Below are positions 1 to 6,920 of a stretch of DNA of 27,620 nucleotides, piece after piece. Source of the stretch: UBA8437 sp003445035 (GTDB taxonomy: Bacteria > Planctomycetota > Planctomycetia > Planctomycetales > Planctomycetaceae); the NCBI GenBank assembly GCA_937901285.1, contig CALCHI010000551.1, positions 1 through 27,620 on the forward strand, written 5' to 3'. Positions within the stretch are counted from its first letter, which is position 1, and each line of letters starts with the position of its first letter. Under the pieces are notes generated by a model, which ran no database searches, was not told where the DNA came from, and saw nothing but the letters and a program-made list of their open reading frames with translations. Both the position numbers and the translations under genes were made by a program.

Positions 1-431
1 AACGCGGCGGCCACTGGGACCTGCACGGGAACACCTTCGGAATGCTCCGGGGGCACTTGCCCGTGCTCGATGCGATGGTCACCGCACTGGTCACCGATCT
101 CAAGGACAGCGGTCTGTTGGAGACGACACTGGTGGTGGTGATGGGCGAGATGGGCCGCACGCCGCGGATCAACGCGAAGGCGGGGCGGGACCACTGGCCA
201 CAATGCGGCTTCAGCCTGCTGTTCGGTGGGGGAATCAAACGGGGCTGCGTGATTGGCCGGACCGATTCCCAGGCCGCCTACCCCGCGGATCGACCGGTTT
301 CTGCCGGCGACATGGTGGCGACGATCTATCACCAGTTGGGCGTTGATCCGGCGATGACAGTCGATGATCTCCGCGGTCGCCCGATCCCCATCGCTCACGG
401 CGGTGAACCGGTCTTCGAGGCGCTGGCCTGA
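1..431 (+). CDS. DUF1501 family protein, 3' part only
   Basis: The frame is open from the window edge (reading starts at base 3), so the true start lies upstream and only about the last 143 residues are present. Seen: a GGHWDLHGN stretch, then GEMGRTPRIN and GRDHWPQCGFSLLFGGG, which are the C-terminal signatures of planctomycete DUF1501 proteins; the second DUF1501 gene at 16909 has the matching TEFGRTPKIN and GRDHWTHAF segments. Family knowledge: DUF1501 belongs to the alkaline phosphatase/sulfatase-like fold, is usually exported by a Tat signal, and typically sits beside DUF1549/DUF1553 genes. Substrate is unknown. No such partner is visible downstream, so it would have to be upstream of the window. 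Family call is firm; function is not known. Confidence 0.93.
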   Translation, partial: RGGHWDLHGNTFGMLRGHLPVLDAMVTALVTDLKDSGLLETTLVVVMGEMGRTPRINAKAGRDHWPQCGFSLLFGGGIKRGCVIGRTDSQAAYPADRPVSAGDMVATIYHQLGVDPAMTVDDLRGRPIPIAHGGEPVFEALA

Positions 432-440
432 GAGGGTTCC

Positions 441-469
441 TTGACCAGCCGGGACAGTGCCATCATACT
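441..469 (+). promoter_or_regulatory. candidate sigma70-type promoter for the DksA-like/lspA pair
   Basis: TTGACC (441-446) and CATACT (464-469) are separated by 17 bases, matching 5/6 and 4/6 of the -35 and -10 consensus. Transcription would start near 476, giving a leader of about 50 bases before the start at 528. It lies just 9 bases after the stop of the preceding DUF1501 gene. The -10 is embedded in an inverted repeat (450-475). Inference from sequence only. Confidence 0.5.
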
Positions 470-475
470 GTCCCG
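450..475. promoter_or_regulatory. inverted repeat over the -10 of the dksA-like promoter
   Basis: Arms CGGGACAGT (450-458) and ACTGTCCCG (467-475) are perfectly complementary over 9 bases, with an 8-base centre. The dyad covers the spacer and the -10 element, where a repressor would compete with RNA polymerase. It could instead be the hairpin of a terminator for the DUF1501 gene, but no T-run follows it. A second dyad (473-487) abuts it. Confidence 0.45.
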
Positions 476-487
476 CCAAATTGGCGG
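473..487. repeat. short palindrome downstream of the dksA-like promoter
   Basis: CCGCCAA (473-479) and TTGGCGG (481-487) are perfect complements around a single central base. As RNA it could fold as a 5-bp stem with an AAATT loop at the 5' end of the predicted transcript. It overlaps the last bases of the 450-475 dyad. Function unknown; operator or leader hairpin are both possible. Confidence 0.35.
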
Positions 488-527
488 CCCGGCGGCCGTC
501 GAGTGGTCGGTGGTCTGGAGCGTGACG

Positions 528-929
528 ATGGCTGTGTATTCGAAGGCGGAATTGAAGGAATTCCGCGAGTTGCTCGAGCGACTGCGGGCGAGGTTGCGCG
601 GTGATGTTCAGCAGTTGACCGACGGGGCGTTGACCAAGGGAGAGGGGGGGGGCGACTCGCGGAGTCCGACTCACAATGCCGATGCCGGAACCGACAACTA
701 CGAACAGGACTTCGCCCTGCGATTCGTCGAGAACGAACAGGAGACGCTGCGCGAGATTGCCGAAGCGTTGAGCCGGATCGACGACGGGAGTTACGGCGGT
801 TGCGAACGTTGCCTGGAGGAAGGGAAGACCCAGTCCCAGTCGCGGATCAACAAGCCCCGCCTGCGGGCGATTCCCTTTACGCGGTTCTGTATCGAGTGCG
901 AACGGCTCCGCGAGGCCGAGACACCATGA
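528..929 (+). CDS. DksA/TraR-family zinc-finger protein
   Basis: 133 residues. An upstream TTG at 441 is in frame, but the ATG at 528 is preceded by GGAG (517-520) at 7 bases and matches the family start. Seen: an alpha-helical N-terminal half rich in Glu/Arg/Leu, an acidic NADAGTDNYEQD stretch, and a C-terminal C4 zinc finger formed by C92, C95, C121 and C124. The gap between the two Cys pairs is 25 residues, against 17 in E. coli DksA, because of an extra stretch around KTQSQSRI. Family knowledge: DksA/TraR proteins bind in the RNA polymerase secondary channel and tune transcription with ppGpp; many short members have unknown targets. The stop overlaps the lspA start (ATGA), so the two are probably translated together. 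Family sure, regulatory role inferred. Confidence 0.87.
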   Translation: MAVYSKAELKEFRELLERLRARLRGDVQQLTDGALTKGEGGGDSRSPTHNADAGTDNYEQDFALRFVENEQETLREIAEALSRIDDGSYGGCERCLEEGKTQSQSRINKPRLRAIPFTRFCIECERLREAETP

Positions 930-1627
930 GCGGCGGGGCCGAAGATACGAACTCGACGGGCCCGGGGCGTTCTCGAACTGTCGCCGTCTTTGCCACGCTG
1001 GCGGTTCTCGGACTCGTGCTCGATCTCTGGACCAAGCACGCGGCGTTTGATCCCGGGTTTCGCCCCGATCCGCCAAAACCGATTGCCGGCGGTTGGGCGA
1101 TGTTCCAACTGACGACCAGTTTCAACGAGGGAGCGTTGTTTGGGGTGGGACAGGGTTGGACCTGGTTGTTCGCCCTGTTGTCACTGGTCGCCGTTGCCGG
1201 TGTGTTTTTCTGGATGTTCTGGCTGGGCGGCCGTTCGAGTGCCTGGTTGACCGTGGCGCTGGGACTGATCCTGGCCGGGACACTGGGCAACCTCTACGAC
1301 CGGGCCGGTATTCACGGAGAAACCTATCCTGACGGGACGGTCCGGGCGGGGGAGCAACGCTACGCCGTCCGCGATTTCCTGCTGTTCACTTTTGGTGACC
1401 CCGAAACGCCAATGCCGATGAGGTACCACTACCCGGTCTTCAACTTCGCCGACGTCTTCCTGGTCACCGGGGCCGTCATGCTGGTGCTGAAGTCGTTTCA
1501 GGCCGAGGAACCGGAGTCGGAAGCTGGGGACATCGAAGAGCCCGACGTGGTTACCAGGCCTGCATCGAGTCCCGAAACAGAGCCGTCAGATCCTCCTGGC
1601 CCGCCTCCCGCGGCGACAGCTTCGTGA
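926..1627 (+). CDS. lspA: lipoprotein signal peptidase (SPase II)
   Basis: 233 residues from the ATG at 926, which overlaps the previous stop by four bases. This membrane aspartic protease cleaves prolipoproteins before the lipidated cysteine. Seen: about four hydrophobic segments; the NEGALFG motif (residues 67-73, usually NxGxAFG); GNLYDR with catalytic-type Asp125; and FNFAD with Asp176. The loop between the two Asp motifs is long (about 45 residues, including PDGTVRAGE and GDPETPMP) compared with E. coli LspA, as is the Pro/Glu-rich C-terminal tail after residue 200; total length exceeds the usual 160-170. The last 77 bases overlap the 3' end of the convergent dehydrogenase gene. Both Asp motifs are intact, so activity is expected. 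Confidence 0.93.
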   Translation: MSGGAEDTNSTGPGRSRTVAVFATLAVLGLVLDLWTKHAAFDPGFRPDPPKPIAGGWAMFQLTTSFNEGALFGVGQGWTWLFALLSLVAVAGVFFWMFWLGGRSSAWLTVALGLILAGTLGNLYDRAGIHGETYPDGTVRAGEQRYAVRDFLLFTFGDPETPMPMRYHYPVFNFADVFLVTGAVMLVLKSFQAEEPESEAGDIEEPDVVTRPASSPETEPSDPPGPPPAATAS

Positions 1628-2840
1628 CCCGGTGCTGCGGGAGCGTGCCTTCGACCAGGGCGGGGATGTCTGCGTCGGTGTACCCGACGGCCGCCAGGCC
1701 GTTGGGCATGTGCAGGATCCTCATGAAGTGCAGCACGCGGTCGGCCAGCAGCTGGCCGGCGTGGCTCCCGTCGGCCGGGTCGGCATCGTCGATGTCGGCC
1801 CCCAGGGCGCGGGCTGCCTCGAGATGGCGGGAGGGATTCGAGTCGGCGGTGAAGCGAACCACCGCGGCGGTGTTGAGGATCACCGAGATTCCGTGAGGGA
1901 CCATCGGGTGGTCGACAGTGTAACCGGGGGGCTCGAAGTCGCGGACCATTCCGGCGACGGGGTAGGACATGCCGTGGGGCAGGTGGACTCCGGCGTTGCC
2001 GAAACCAATGCCGGCAATCGCCGCGGCGAGCATCATTTGTTGTCGGGCGTTGTCGTCGGTTGGATCGGCCACCGCCAGGGGCAGGAACTCGGCCATCAAT
2101 TCCAGCGCCCGGATCGCCCACATGTCGCTGATCGGGTTGGTGCCCTGGTAGGCCGGGCGTTCGATGGGCCGGGCTGGCCGGGGACGTTGGTCGAACGGGA
2201 TCGCGGTGTAGGACTCCAGGGCATGGCTAAGCACGTCGAGGCCGGTTGAGGCCGCGACGGCGGCCGGCATGGTTCGAGTGTTGTCGGCGTCGACGATGCC
2301 GAGGGTGGGCTTGAGGTGCCTGTGGGCGATCCCTGTCTTGGCGTGCATTTCCACCAGATCGAAGATCGCCACGCCGGTCGTCTCGCTCCCTGTGCCGGCA
2401 GTGGTCGGGATCGCGATCAGCGGCTTCAAGGGGCCGGGTACCGGCCGGCCTCGGCCGATCGGGGCGTTGACGTATTCGAGAAAATCGGCGGGGTAAGTGG
2501 AATAGAGGTTGGCTGCCTTGGCCGTGTCGATGGCGCTGCCGCCTCCGACGGCGACAATCGCGTCGAAACCGCCGCGGGAGACGAACTCCGAAGCCTCCTG
2601 GAAACTCCGGTCGGTCGGTTCGACCGACACCCCTTCGAACACTTCGAATCCGACCCCCGCGTCGTCGAGCGAGGTGAAGACCGTACGGCCGGTGGGCAAA
2701 TCGACCAGTGCCGGGTCGATGACCACCACAGCCCTCGCGATCGACATGTCGGCAAGGTCCATACCGACCTCCGACGTCGTCCCCGCGCCGAAACGGATGT
2801 TCGATGCGGCCATCTGGAAGGCGGTGTCGCGATCACTCAT
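1551..2840 (-). CDS. iron-dependent alcohol dehydrogenase, hydroxyacid-oxoacid transhydrogenase type
   Basis: 429 residues, ATG start overlapping the stop of the DUF1080 gene by four bases. Seen: the nucleotide-binding GGGSAIDTAKA, the IPTTAGTGSETT segment, and metal-ligand regions GLDVLSHALES, LPHGMSYP and DHPMVPHG, in the order typical of group III Fe-ADHs. Recognition as transhydrogenase type rests on segments that I recall being nearly the same in mammalian ADHFE1: FDQRP, YQGTNPISDMWAI, AGIGFGNAGVHL and the C-terminal LPQHRVTKLSP. That enzyme couples oxidation of 4-hydroxybutyrate to reduction of 2-oxoglutarate using tightly bound NAD. The length also fits. The physiological substrate here is not established. 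The 3' end overlaps lspA on the other strand by 77 bases. Confidence 0.88.
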   Translation of the reverse strand: MSDRDTAFQMAASNIRFGAGTTSEVGMDLADMSIARAVVVIDPALVDLPTGRTVFTSLDDAGVGFEVFEGVSVEPTDRSFQEASEFVSRGGFDAIVAVGGGSAIDTAKAANLYSTYPADFLEYVNAPIGRGRPVPGPLKPLIAIPTTAGTGSETTGVAIFDLVEMHAKTGIAHRHLKPTLGIVDADNTRTMPAAVAASTGLDVLSHALESYTAIPFDQRPRPARPIERPAYQGTNPISDMWAIRALELMAEFLPLAVADPTDDNARQQMMLAAAIAGIGFGNAGVHLPHGMSYPVAGMVRDFEPPGYTVDHPMVPHGISVILNTAAVVRFTADSNPSRHLEAARALGADIDDADPADGSHAGQLLADRVLHFMRILHMPNGLAAVGYTDADIPALVEGTLPQHRVTKLSPREAGQEDLTALFRDSMQAW

Positions 2841-3574
2841 TTTCGGTTCGGCTCCGTTCCTGACCGCTTCGGTCGCTTGCTGAGGTCAAGCAACTTGATG
2901 TTCTTGAACCAGCAGTCCGATCCGTGATCCTGCAGGCCGATGTGTCCTCGACGTGGATGATCCTTGAAGGCGAACGGGAACTTGTGTGGCGTGCCGTCCG
3001 GGCGGACGTTCTTCTTGTCGAAACGGCTGAGGTCGGTCTTCTGGACCTCGATTCCGTTGACCACGACGCGGACCAACTGGCCCCGGCAGGTCAGTTCCAT
3101 GTGATTCCACTCGCCGGCCGGCTTCATCGCGTTTCGAGTTGGTTTAACCAGGTCGTAGAGCGCGCCCGTGTCGTGGTAACCGGCGGTCCGGGTGTCGTCG
3201 ATGGCGATCTCCAGGCCGTTGAAGCCAACATCATTGCCGCCAATCTTCTTTAGCGTCCAGGTCCGGAAGAAGATTCCACTATTGCACTTGGGGCTGATCT
3301 TGAAATCGAGCTTCAACCGGAAGTCGGTCCACATCTGCTTGTGGACCATCATGTAGGCTCCACAACGATGAGGGTTGATCGCCGATTGCTCGATCGGTCG
3401 GCGGCTCGGCTTGCTGTCGCTGGTCATCCAGCCATCGAAGCTCTTGCCGTCGAACAACAATTTCCAGCCGGCGTCACGTTCGGCCGGTGTCAACCGGTTG
3501 TCGGCCGCCTGGACCGTCATGGAGGCCAGCGTAGAGAAAACGATCAACAGGCAACGACAGATAGGCACGTTCAT
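2837..3574 (-). CDS. secreted DUF1080 (3-keto-disaccharide hydrolase-like) protein
   Basis: 245 residues from the ATG at 3574, which has GAGG seven bases upstream; a TTG two codons earlier (3580) would put that GAGG too close. Seen: an N-terminal signal peptide ending near MTVQAA, then the DUF1080 landmarks LLFDGKSFDGW, CNSGIFFRT, GEWNHMEL and GHIGLQDHGSDCWFKNIKL. Family knowledge: this concanavalin-like domain is very abundant in planctomycetes, and some members hydrolyse 3-keto-disaccharides. Expected location is periplasmic or extracellular. Its stop overlaps the start of the transhydrogenase gene (ATGA), so both are probably made from one mRNA. The exact substrate cannot be read from the sequence. 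Confidence 0.88.
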   Translation of the reverse strand: MNVPICRCLLIVFSTLASMTVQAADNRLTPAERDAGWKLLFDGKSFDGWMTSDSKPSRRPIEQSAINPHRCGAYMMVHKQMWTDFRLKLDFKISPKCNSGIFFRTWTLKKIGGNDVGFNGLEIAIDDTRTAGYHDTGALYDLVKPTRNAMKPAGEWNHMELTCRGQLVRVVVNGIEVQKTDLSRFDKKNVRPDGTPHKFPFAFKDHPRRGHIGLQDHGSDCWFKNIKLLDLSKRPKRSGTEPNRK

Positions 3575-3665
3575 GAGCAAGCCTCGTGTTGTTGTCGGCC
3601 TCGAAACCGGTGATCGTTGCGATCGACCCGCGAAGAGGGGGAACTGGGCGGAGAAGGGCAGCGAG

Positions 3666-3739
3666 TATCCCCGAGAGGATTCGAACCTCTAACCTCTGGC
3701 TCCGGAGGCCAGCGCTCTATCCAATTGAGCTACGGGGAC
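3666..3739 (-). tRNA. tRNA-Arg (anticodon CCG)
   Basis: Read on the minus strand, bases 3739 to 3666 fold as a complete cloverleaf. The acceptor stem is GTCCCCG with CGGGGAT (first pair G-U), the D arm GCTC/GAGC, the anticodon stem CTGGC/GCCAG around the loop CTCCGGA, and the T arm AGAGG/CCTCT around TTCGAAT. The anticodon is CCG, reading CGG arginine codons, which are common in the surrounding genes. CCA is not encoded, so it must be added after transcription. The gene is 85 bases upstream of the minus-strand DUF1080 gene, apparently as a separate unit. Confidence 0.96.
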
Positions 3740-4099
3740 ACGCGAGAAAATCTCTGACGGCGTCTGGATTCTCGCCGCGTTGAGGACGTTGTAACGTCGT
3801 CACAGGCGGCTTTCAAGCAACGACCAGATGGCGGCGGTTTGCTGTCATGACCAAGTCGACCGTTGTCGATTCTCCCACGATTTTCCGCCGGTGTGTAACT
3901 CTTACACGCCGGGTCGGCCATGTCATCGAGCAGTGGGCGAGGAGAGTGAAGAAACCGGATGAGGCGATAAGTGTTGGTGAGAATGTGGGTTGTGGAGATC
4001 ACCTGCCGAAGCCATCACCAGTGATCTGCCGGTTTGGTCAGTTGAGGCCCGACAATTGCTCTAATGAGACGGTACCGGGGGGGAACAAGGAGGTTCCCG
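3740..4099. other. non-coding stretch between tRNA-Arg and the peptidase gene
   Basis: About 360 bases without a credible gene. Open frames here lack ribosome-binding sites and do not resemble proteins. The notable content is a 25-base palindrome at 3888-3912. Promoters for the minus-strand tRNA and the plus-strand peptidase must lie here, but I cannot place them securely; TCTAAT at 4060-4065 is a possible -10 for the peptidase without a well-spaced -35. Confidence 0.6.
3888..3912. promoter_or_regulatory. 25-base palindrome (operator or hairpin)
   Basis: The core GTGTAA (3893-3898), CTC, TTACAC (3902-3907) is a perfect dyad. CCGG flanks on both outer sides (3888-3891 and 3909-3912) also pair, leaving one T-G wobble between core and flank, so 11 pairs in total. 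There is no T-run on either strand to make it a classical terminator. A dimeric regulator's operator is the simpler reading. Confidence 0.45.
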
Positions 4100-5089
4100 A
4101 TGTCGAGCGGTTGGCTGATCGGTGCAGGTTGTGGACAGTGGCGGATGCCTCCGCTCTGTGGGTTTGTCCTGTCGGTCCTGTTGTGGTCGGCGGTGGGCAA
4201 CGGTCCGCTCACTGCGGCAGTTTCACGTACGCCCAATTTCGTCGTCACTGCTGCGACCCGGATATTGGCGAACCGTGTGTCGTCGGCTGCCGAGGTCCAT
4301 CGTCGGGAACTGGCAGTTCGCTGGCTGGGCCACGAGATGCCTCGGTGGTCATCGCCGTGTCGCGTGCTGGTCCGCCCCGATCGTCCACGTGCTGCTGGCT
4401 CGACGACCTTCAGTTTCCGTCGGGGCGAGGTTTTCGGTTGGCAGATGACCCTGCAGGGACCCGATGACGAGGTCCTCGAATCGATTCTCCCTCACGAGTT
4501 GACTCATGCGATCCTCGCCTGCCGATTCCGTCGTCCGGTGCCTCGCTGGGCGGATGAGGGTGCCGCGGTGCTGGCCGAATCTACGGCCGAACGTCGACGG
4601 CAGCGTCAGGCCGTCCGCAGGTTGATCGAGACCGGTCGGCAGATCCCCTTGGTGAAATTGTTGGCGATGTCCGAGTATCCCACCGACCGACGCGGCATGC
4701 TCTCGCTCTACGCCCAGGGTGTCTCGCTGGTTTCGTTCCTTGTCGAACGTGGGGGGCGGGCCAGGTTTCTGGCGTTCCTGGATGACGCCGGCCGTCGAGA
4801 TTGGGATGTGGCGGTGCGATCTCATTACGGGAGTGTTTCGATCGCGGCGTTGGAACGTGAATGGTCCGCCTGGGTGGTTCGGTCCGCGGTGGTGAGAGTG
4901 GTCGGTTGGCGGCCGCGTGCGGGAGGACCCGGCCTGACGATTCTGCGTGGGCAGTCTCCCGAGACAATCTCGGTCTCGGCTCCGGCCATTGGTTTGTCAC
5001 CACGGCGGACCGATGATCGCCGAAGCTGGACCTGGCGGGCTCCGGATCCTCGTCGATCCGTGCGAGAGGCCGCCGGGTTGGTGGAGTGA
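4100..5089 (+). CDS. secreted gluzincin-type zinc peptidase (MA-like, HELTH motif)
   Basis: 329 residues from the ATG at 4100, chosen because AAGGAGG (4087-4093) sits six bases upstream; an ATG at 4064 in the same frame lacks such a site. Seen: an N-terminal signal segment with a hydrophobic core FVLSVLLWSAV (residues 22-32) and possible cleavage after TAA (38-40), then the zinc motif H132-E133-L-T-H136 and a downstream WADEG with Glu153, 20 residues later, as expected for the third ligand of a gluzincin. A GVSLVSFLVERGG helix follows, common in peptidase-MA-like proteins. It probably acts outside the cytoplasm. The C-terminal ~100 residues are Arg-rich and match nothing I know. Substrate unknown. 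Confidence 0.78.
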   Translation: MSSGWLIGAGCGQWRMPPLCGFVLSVLLWSAVGNGPLTAAVSRTPNFVVTAATRILANRVSSAAEVHRRELAVRWLGHEMPRWSSPCRVLVRPDRPRAAGSTTFSFRRGEVFGWQMTLQGPDDEVLESILPHELTHAILACRFRRPVPRWADEGAAVLAESTAERRRQRQAVRRLIETGRQIPLVKLLAMSEYPTDRRGMLSLYAQGVSLVSFLVERGGRARFLAFLDDAGRRDWDVAVRSHYGSVSIAALEREWSAWVVRSAVVRVVGWRPRAGGPGLTILRGQSPETISVSAPAIGLSPRRTDDRRSWTWRAPDPRRSVREAAGLVE

Positions 5090-5093
5090 ACGA

Positions 5094-5121
5094 TTGCCCA
5101 GTGCGTTGCCAGGGTTAGAAT
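5094..5121 (+). promoter_or_regulatory. candidate promoter for the nfeD-floA operon
   Basis: TTGCCC (5094-5099), 16-base spacer, TAGAAT (5116-5121). The predicted start near 5128 leaves a leader of about 80 bases before the NfeD gene. It begins five bases after the peptidase stop, which suggests the operon has its own promoter. Consensus match only. Confidence 0.4.
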
Positions 5122-5206
5122 GACCCCGGTTCGATTTGGCAGACCGCCAGGCACCGGTGTCCGCGGTTGGCTGCAACAGACGAATTGCTCGTGAGGCGAT
5201 CGACAT

Positions 5207-5773
5207 ATGGATGCGGAGATGTTGCCATTCGTGTTGTTGGCGGTCAGCGTTCTGCTGTTTGCCGGCGAGTTCTTCGTTCCCTCCGGGGGCCTGATCACGG
5301 CACTGGCCGTCATCAGCCTGGTCGCCTCGATCGTGTTCGCTGCCCAGGAGTGGTGGACCGACTCTCAGGGCTTCTTCTGGTCATTCGTCGCGGCGGCGTT
5401 CGTGCTGGTACCGGTGTCGATCGGTGTGGCGATTACCGCGCTTCCTCACACTTCCTGGGGCCGACGCATAATGCTCGAACCGCCGTCGCCCGATGAGATC
5501 ACCGGCTACCAGGACGAGGTGGAGTTTTTGTCGTCTCAGGTGGGTCGGATTGGATTGACTGTCACGGTGCTCAACCCGGGCGGGATGGTTGAGATCAACG
5601 GTGAGAGAATCCACTGCGAGGGCGACGGGATGATGGTCGATCGGGGTGAAGTGGTGGAAGTGACGGCTGTGAATGGAAATCGTCTGCGGGTGCGAACGTC
5701 GGATCGCCCGTTGGAGGCACCCGAATCGAAACCGGAAGAGCCGCCGCTTGACTTGGCGGATTTTGAGGGTTAA
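5207..5773 (+). CDS. NfeD-family membrane protein
   Basis: 188 residues. Seen: three or four N-terminal hydrophobic segments (about residues 5-26, 28-46 and 57-80) followed by a soluble beta-rich domain from about residue 110 containing GRIGLTVTVLNPGGMVEING and GEVVEVTAVNGNRLRV, the OB-fold signature of NfeD proteins. The ATG at 5207 has GAGG about ten bases upstream. Family knowledge: NfeD proteins are encoded next to SPFH/flotillin genes and are thought to work with them in membrane microdomains. Here the next gene, 91 bases on, is a FloA-type flotillin, the same order as yqeZ-yqfA in Bacillus subtilis. The N-terminal serine protease domain of long NfeD proteins is absent, so this is the short form. 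Confidence 0.88.
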   Translation: MDAEMLPFVLLAVSVLLFAGEFFVPSGGLITALAVISLVASIVFAAQEWWTDSQGFFWSFVAAAFVLVPVSIGVAITALPHTSWGRRIMLEPPSPDEITGYQDEVEFLSSQVGRIGLTVTVLNPGGMVEINGERIHCEGDGMMVDRGEVVEVTAVNGNRLRVRTSDRPLEAPESKPEEPPLDLADFEG

Positions 5774-5864
5774 ACAGCACGGGTAGCATTCGGTCTTTCT
5801 GTGCTGTCAGGTGACTGTGATGGTCGGCTCGGTGCAGGCAGGGTTGTGGGAATAAGGTGACCCG

Positions 5865-6875
5865 ATGGAAACGTCAGGACTTGTAGTTGTCGTCATTGGC
5901 GGGATCATCCTGCTGATTGTCTTTGCCGTCGTGATGAGGTTTTTCGGCCTGTGGATCCAGTGCGTGACCACGCGGGCGGATATCAGTCTGTTGAACCTGA
6001 TCCTGATGCGATTGCGGAAGGTCAACCCGACGGTGATCGTTCGCAGCAAGATCATGGCCACCCAGGCTCAGCTCTCGAAGGTCTTCTCCATTTCCAGGCA
6101 ATCACTGGAAGCCCATTACCTGGCTGGCGGCAACGTGCCGAACGTGATTCGCGCCCTGGTTGCGTCCAACCGTGCCCGGTTGGGTCTCGACTACGACACC
6201 GCCCGTGCGATTGATCTGGCCGGGCGTGACGTTCTCGATGCGGTCCGCACCAGCGTCTATCCCAAGGTGATCGATTGCCCCGACCCGTCCAAGACCAGCG
6301 GGACACTCGATGCGGTCGCCGGCGACGGCATCCAGTTGAAGGCTCGAGCCCGTGTCACCGTACGGACCAATATCAACCAACTGATCGGTGGAGCAACCGA
6401 GGAGACGGTGATCGCCCGGGTCGGGCAGGGGATCGTCCAGGCGATCGGCTCGACTTCGTCCTACAAGACGGTGTTGGAGAATCCCGACTCGATCTCTCAG
6501 ACGGTGCTCGGCCAGGGACTCGAGGCGCAGACCGCTTTTGAGATTGTCTCGATCGACATTGCCGACGTGGATGTTGGAGAGAATATCGGGGCCCGTCTGC
6601 AGGCCGACCAGGCCGAAGCCGACATGCGGGTGGCCCAGGCCAAGGCTGAGGAGCAGCGGGCTTCGGCCGCAGCCCGGGAGCAGGAGATGATTGCGAAGGT
6701 ACAGGAGAGTCGTGCGAAGGTCGTGTTGGCCGAAGCCGAAGTCCCACGCGCCATCGCAGCGGCTTTCCAGAGCCGCAAGCTGGGCTTGATGGACTACTAC
6801 GAATTGAAGAATGTCCAGGCCGACACCGATATGCGTCAGACGATTGCCGGTCATTCCAGTGACGGCGGCAATTAG
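5865..6875 (+). CDS. floA: flotillin-like protein FloA
   Basis: 336 residues, close to the usual FloA length of about 330. The ATG at 5865 is preceded by AAGGTGA (5854-5860) at four bases. Seen: one N-terminal membrane hairpin/segment (residues 5-27), then FloA landmarks including RADISLLNLILMRLRKVNP, an AHYLAGGNV segment, TVRTNINQLIGGA, IGSTSSYKTVLENPDSIS, and an Ala/Glu/Gln-rich coiled-coil stretch (about residues 245-300) ending in PRAIAAAFQSRKLGLMDYY. Family knowledge: FloA scaffolds functional membrane microdomains and oligomerises. The NfeD partner is directly upstream. Identification is secure; its cargo proteins in this organism are unknown. Confidence 0.95.
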   Translation: METSGLVVVVIGGIILLIVFAVVMRFFGLWIQCVTTRADISLLNLILMRLRKVNPTVIVRSKIMATQAQLSKVFSISRQSLEAHYLAGGNVPNVIRALVASNRARLGLDYDTARAIDLAGRDVLDAVRTSVYPKVIDCPDPSKTSGTLDAVAGDGIQLKARARVTVRTNINQLIGGATEETVIARVGQGIVQAIGSTSSYKTVLENPDSISQTVLGQGLEAQTAFEIVSIDIADVDVGENIGARLQADQAEADMRVAQAKAEEQRASAAAREQEMIAKVQESRAKVVLAEAEVPRAIAAAFQSRKLGLMDYYELKNVQADTDMRQTIAGHSSDGGN

Positions 6876-6920
6876 CCGGCATCAACTCCCACGCTGCCGA
6901 TTCACCGACAGAAACCGATC

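Noticed and set aside
450..475. LexA-type SOS box
   Set aside because: The arms are ACAGT...ACTGT, the reverse orientation of the CTG...CAG arrangement in proteobacterial LexA boxes, so I only call it an unidentified dyad.
3730..4002. Minus-strand open frame of 90 residues upstream of the tRNA
   Set aside because: It runs into the 5' end of the tRNA gene, crosses the 3888-3912 palindrome, and has no ribosome-binding site or recognisable sequence.
5775..5806. Terminator or attenuator between nfeD and floA (CAGCAC/GTGCTG)
   Set aside because: Only six or seven pairs around a 20-base loop, with no T-run; too weak, and operon continuity is expected.
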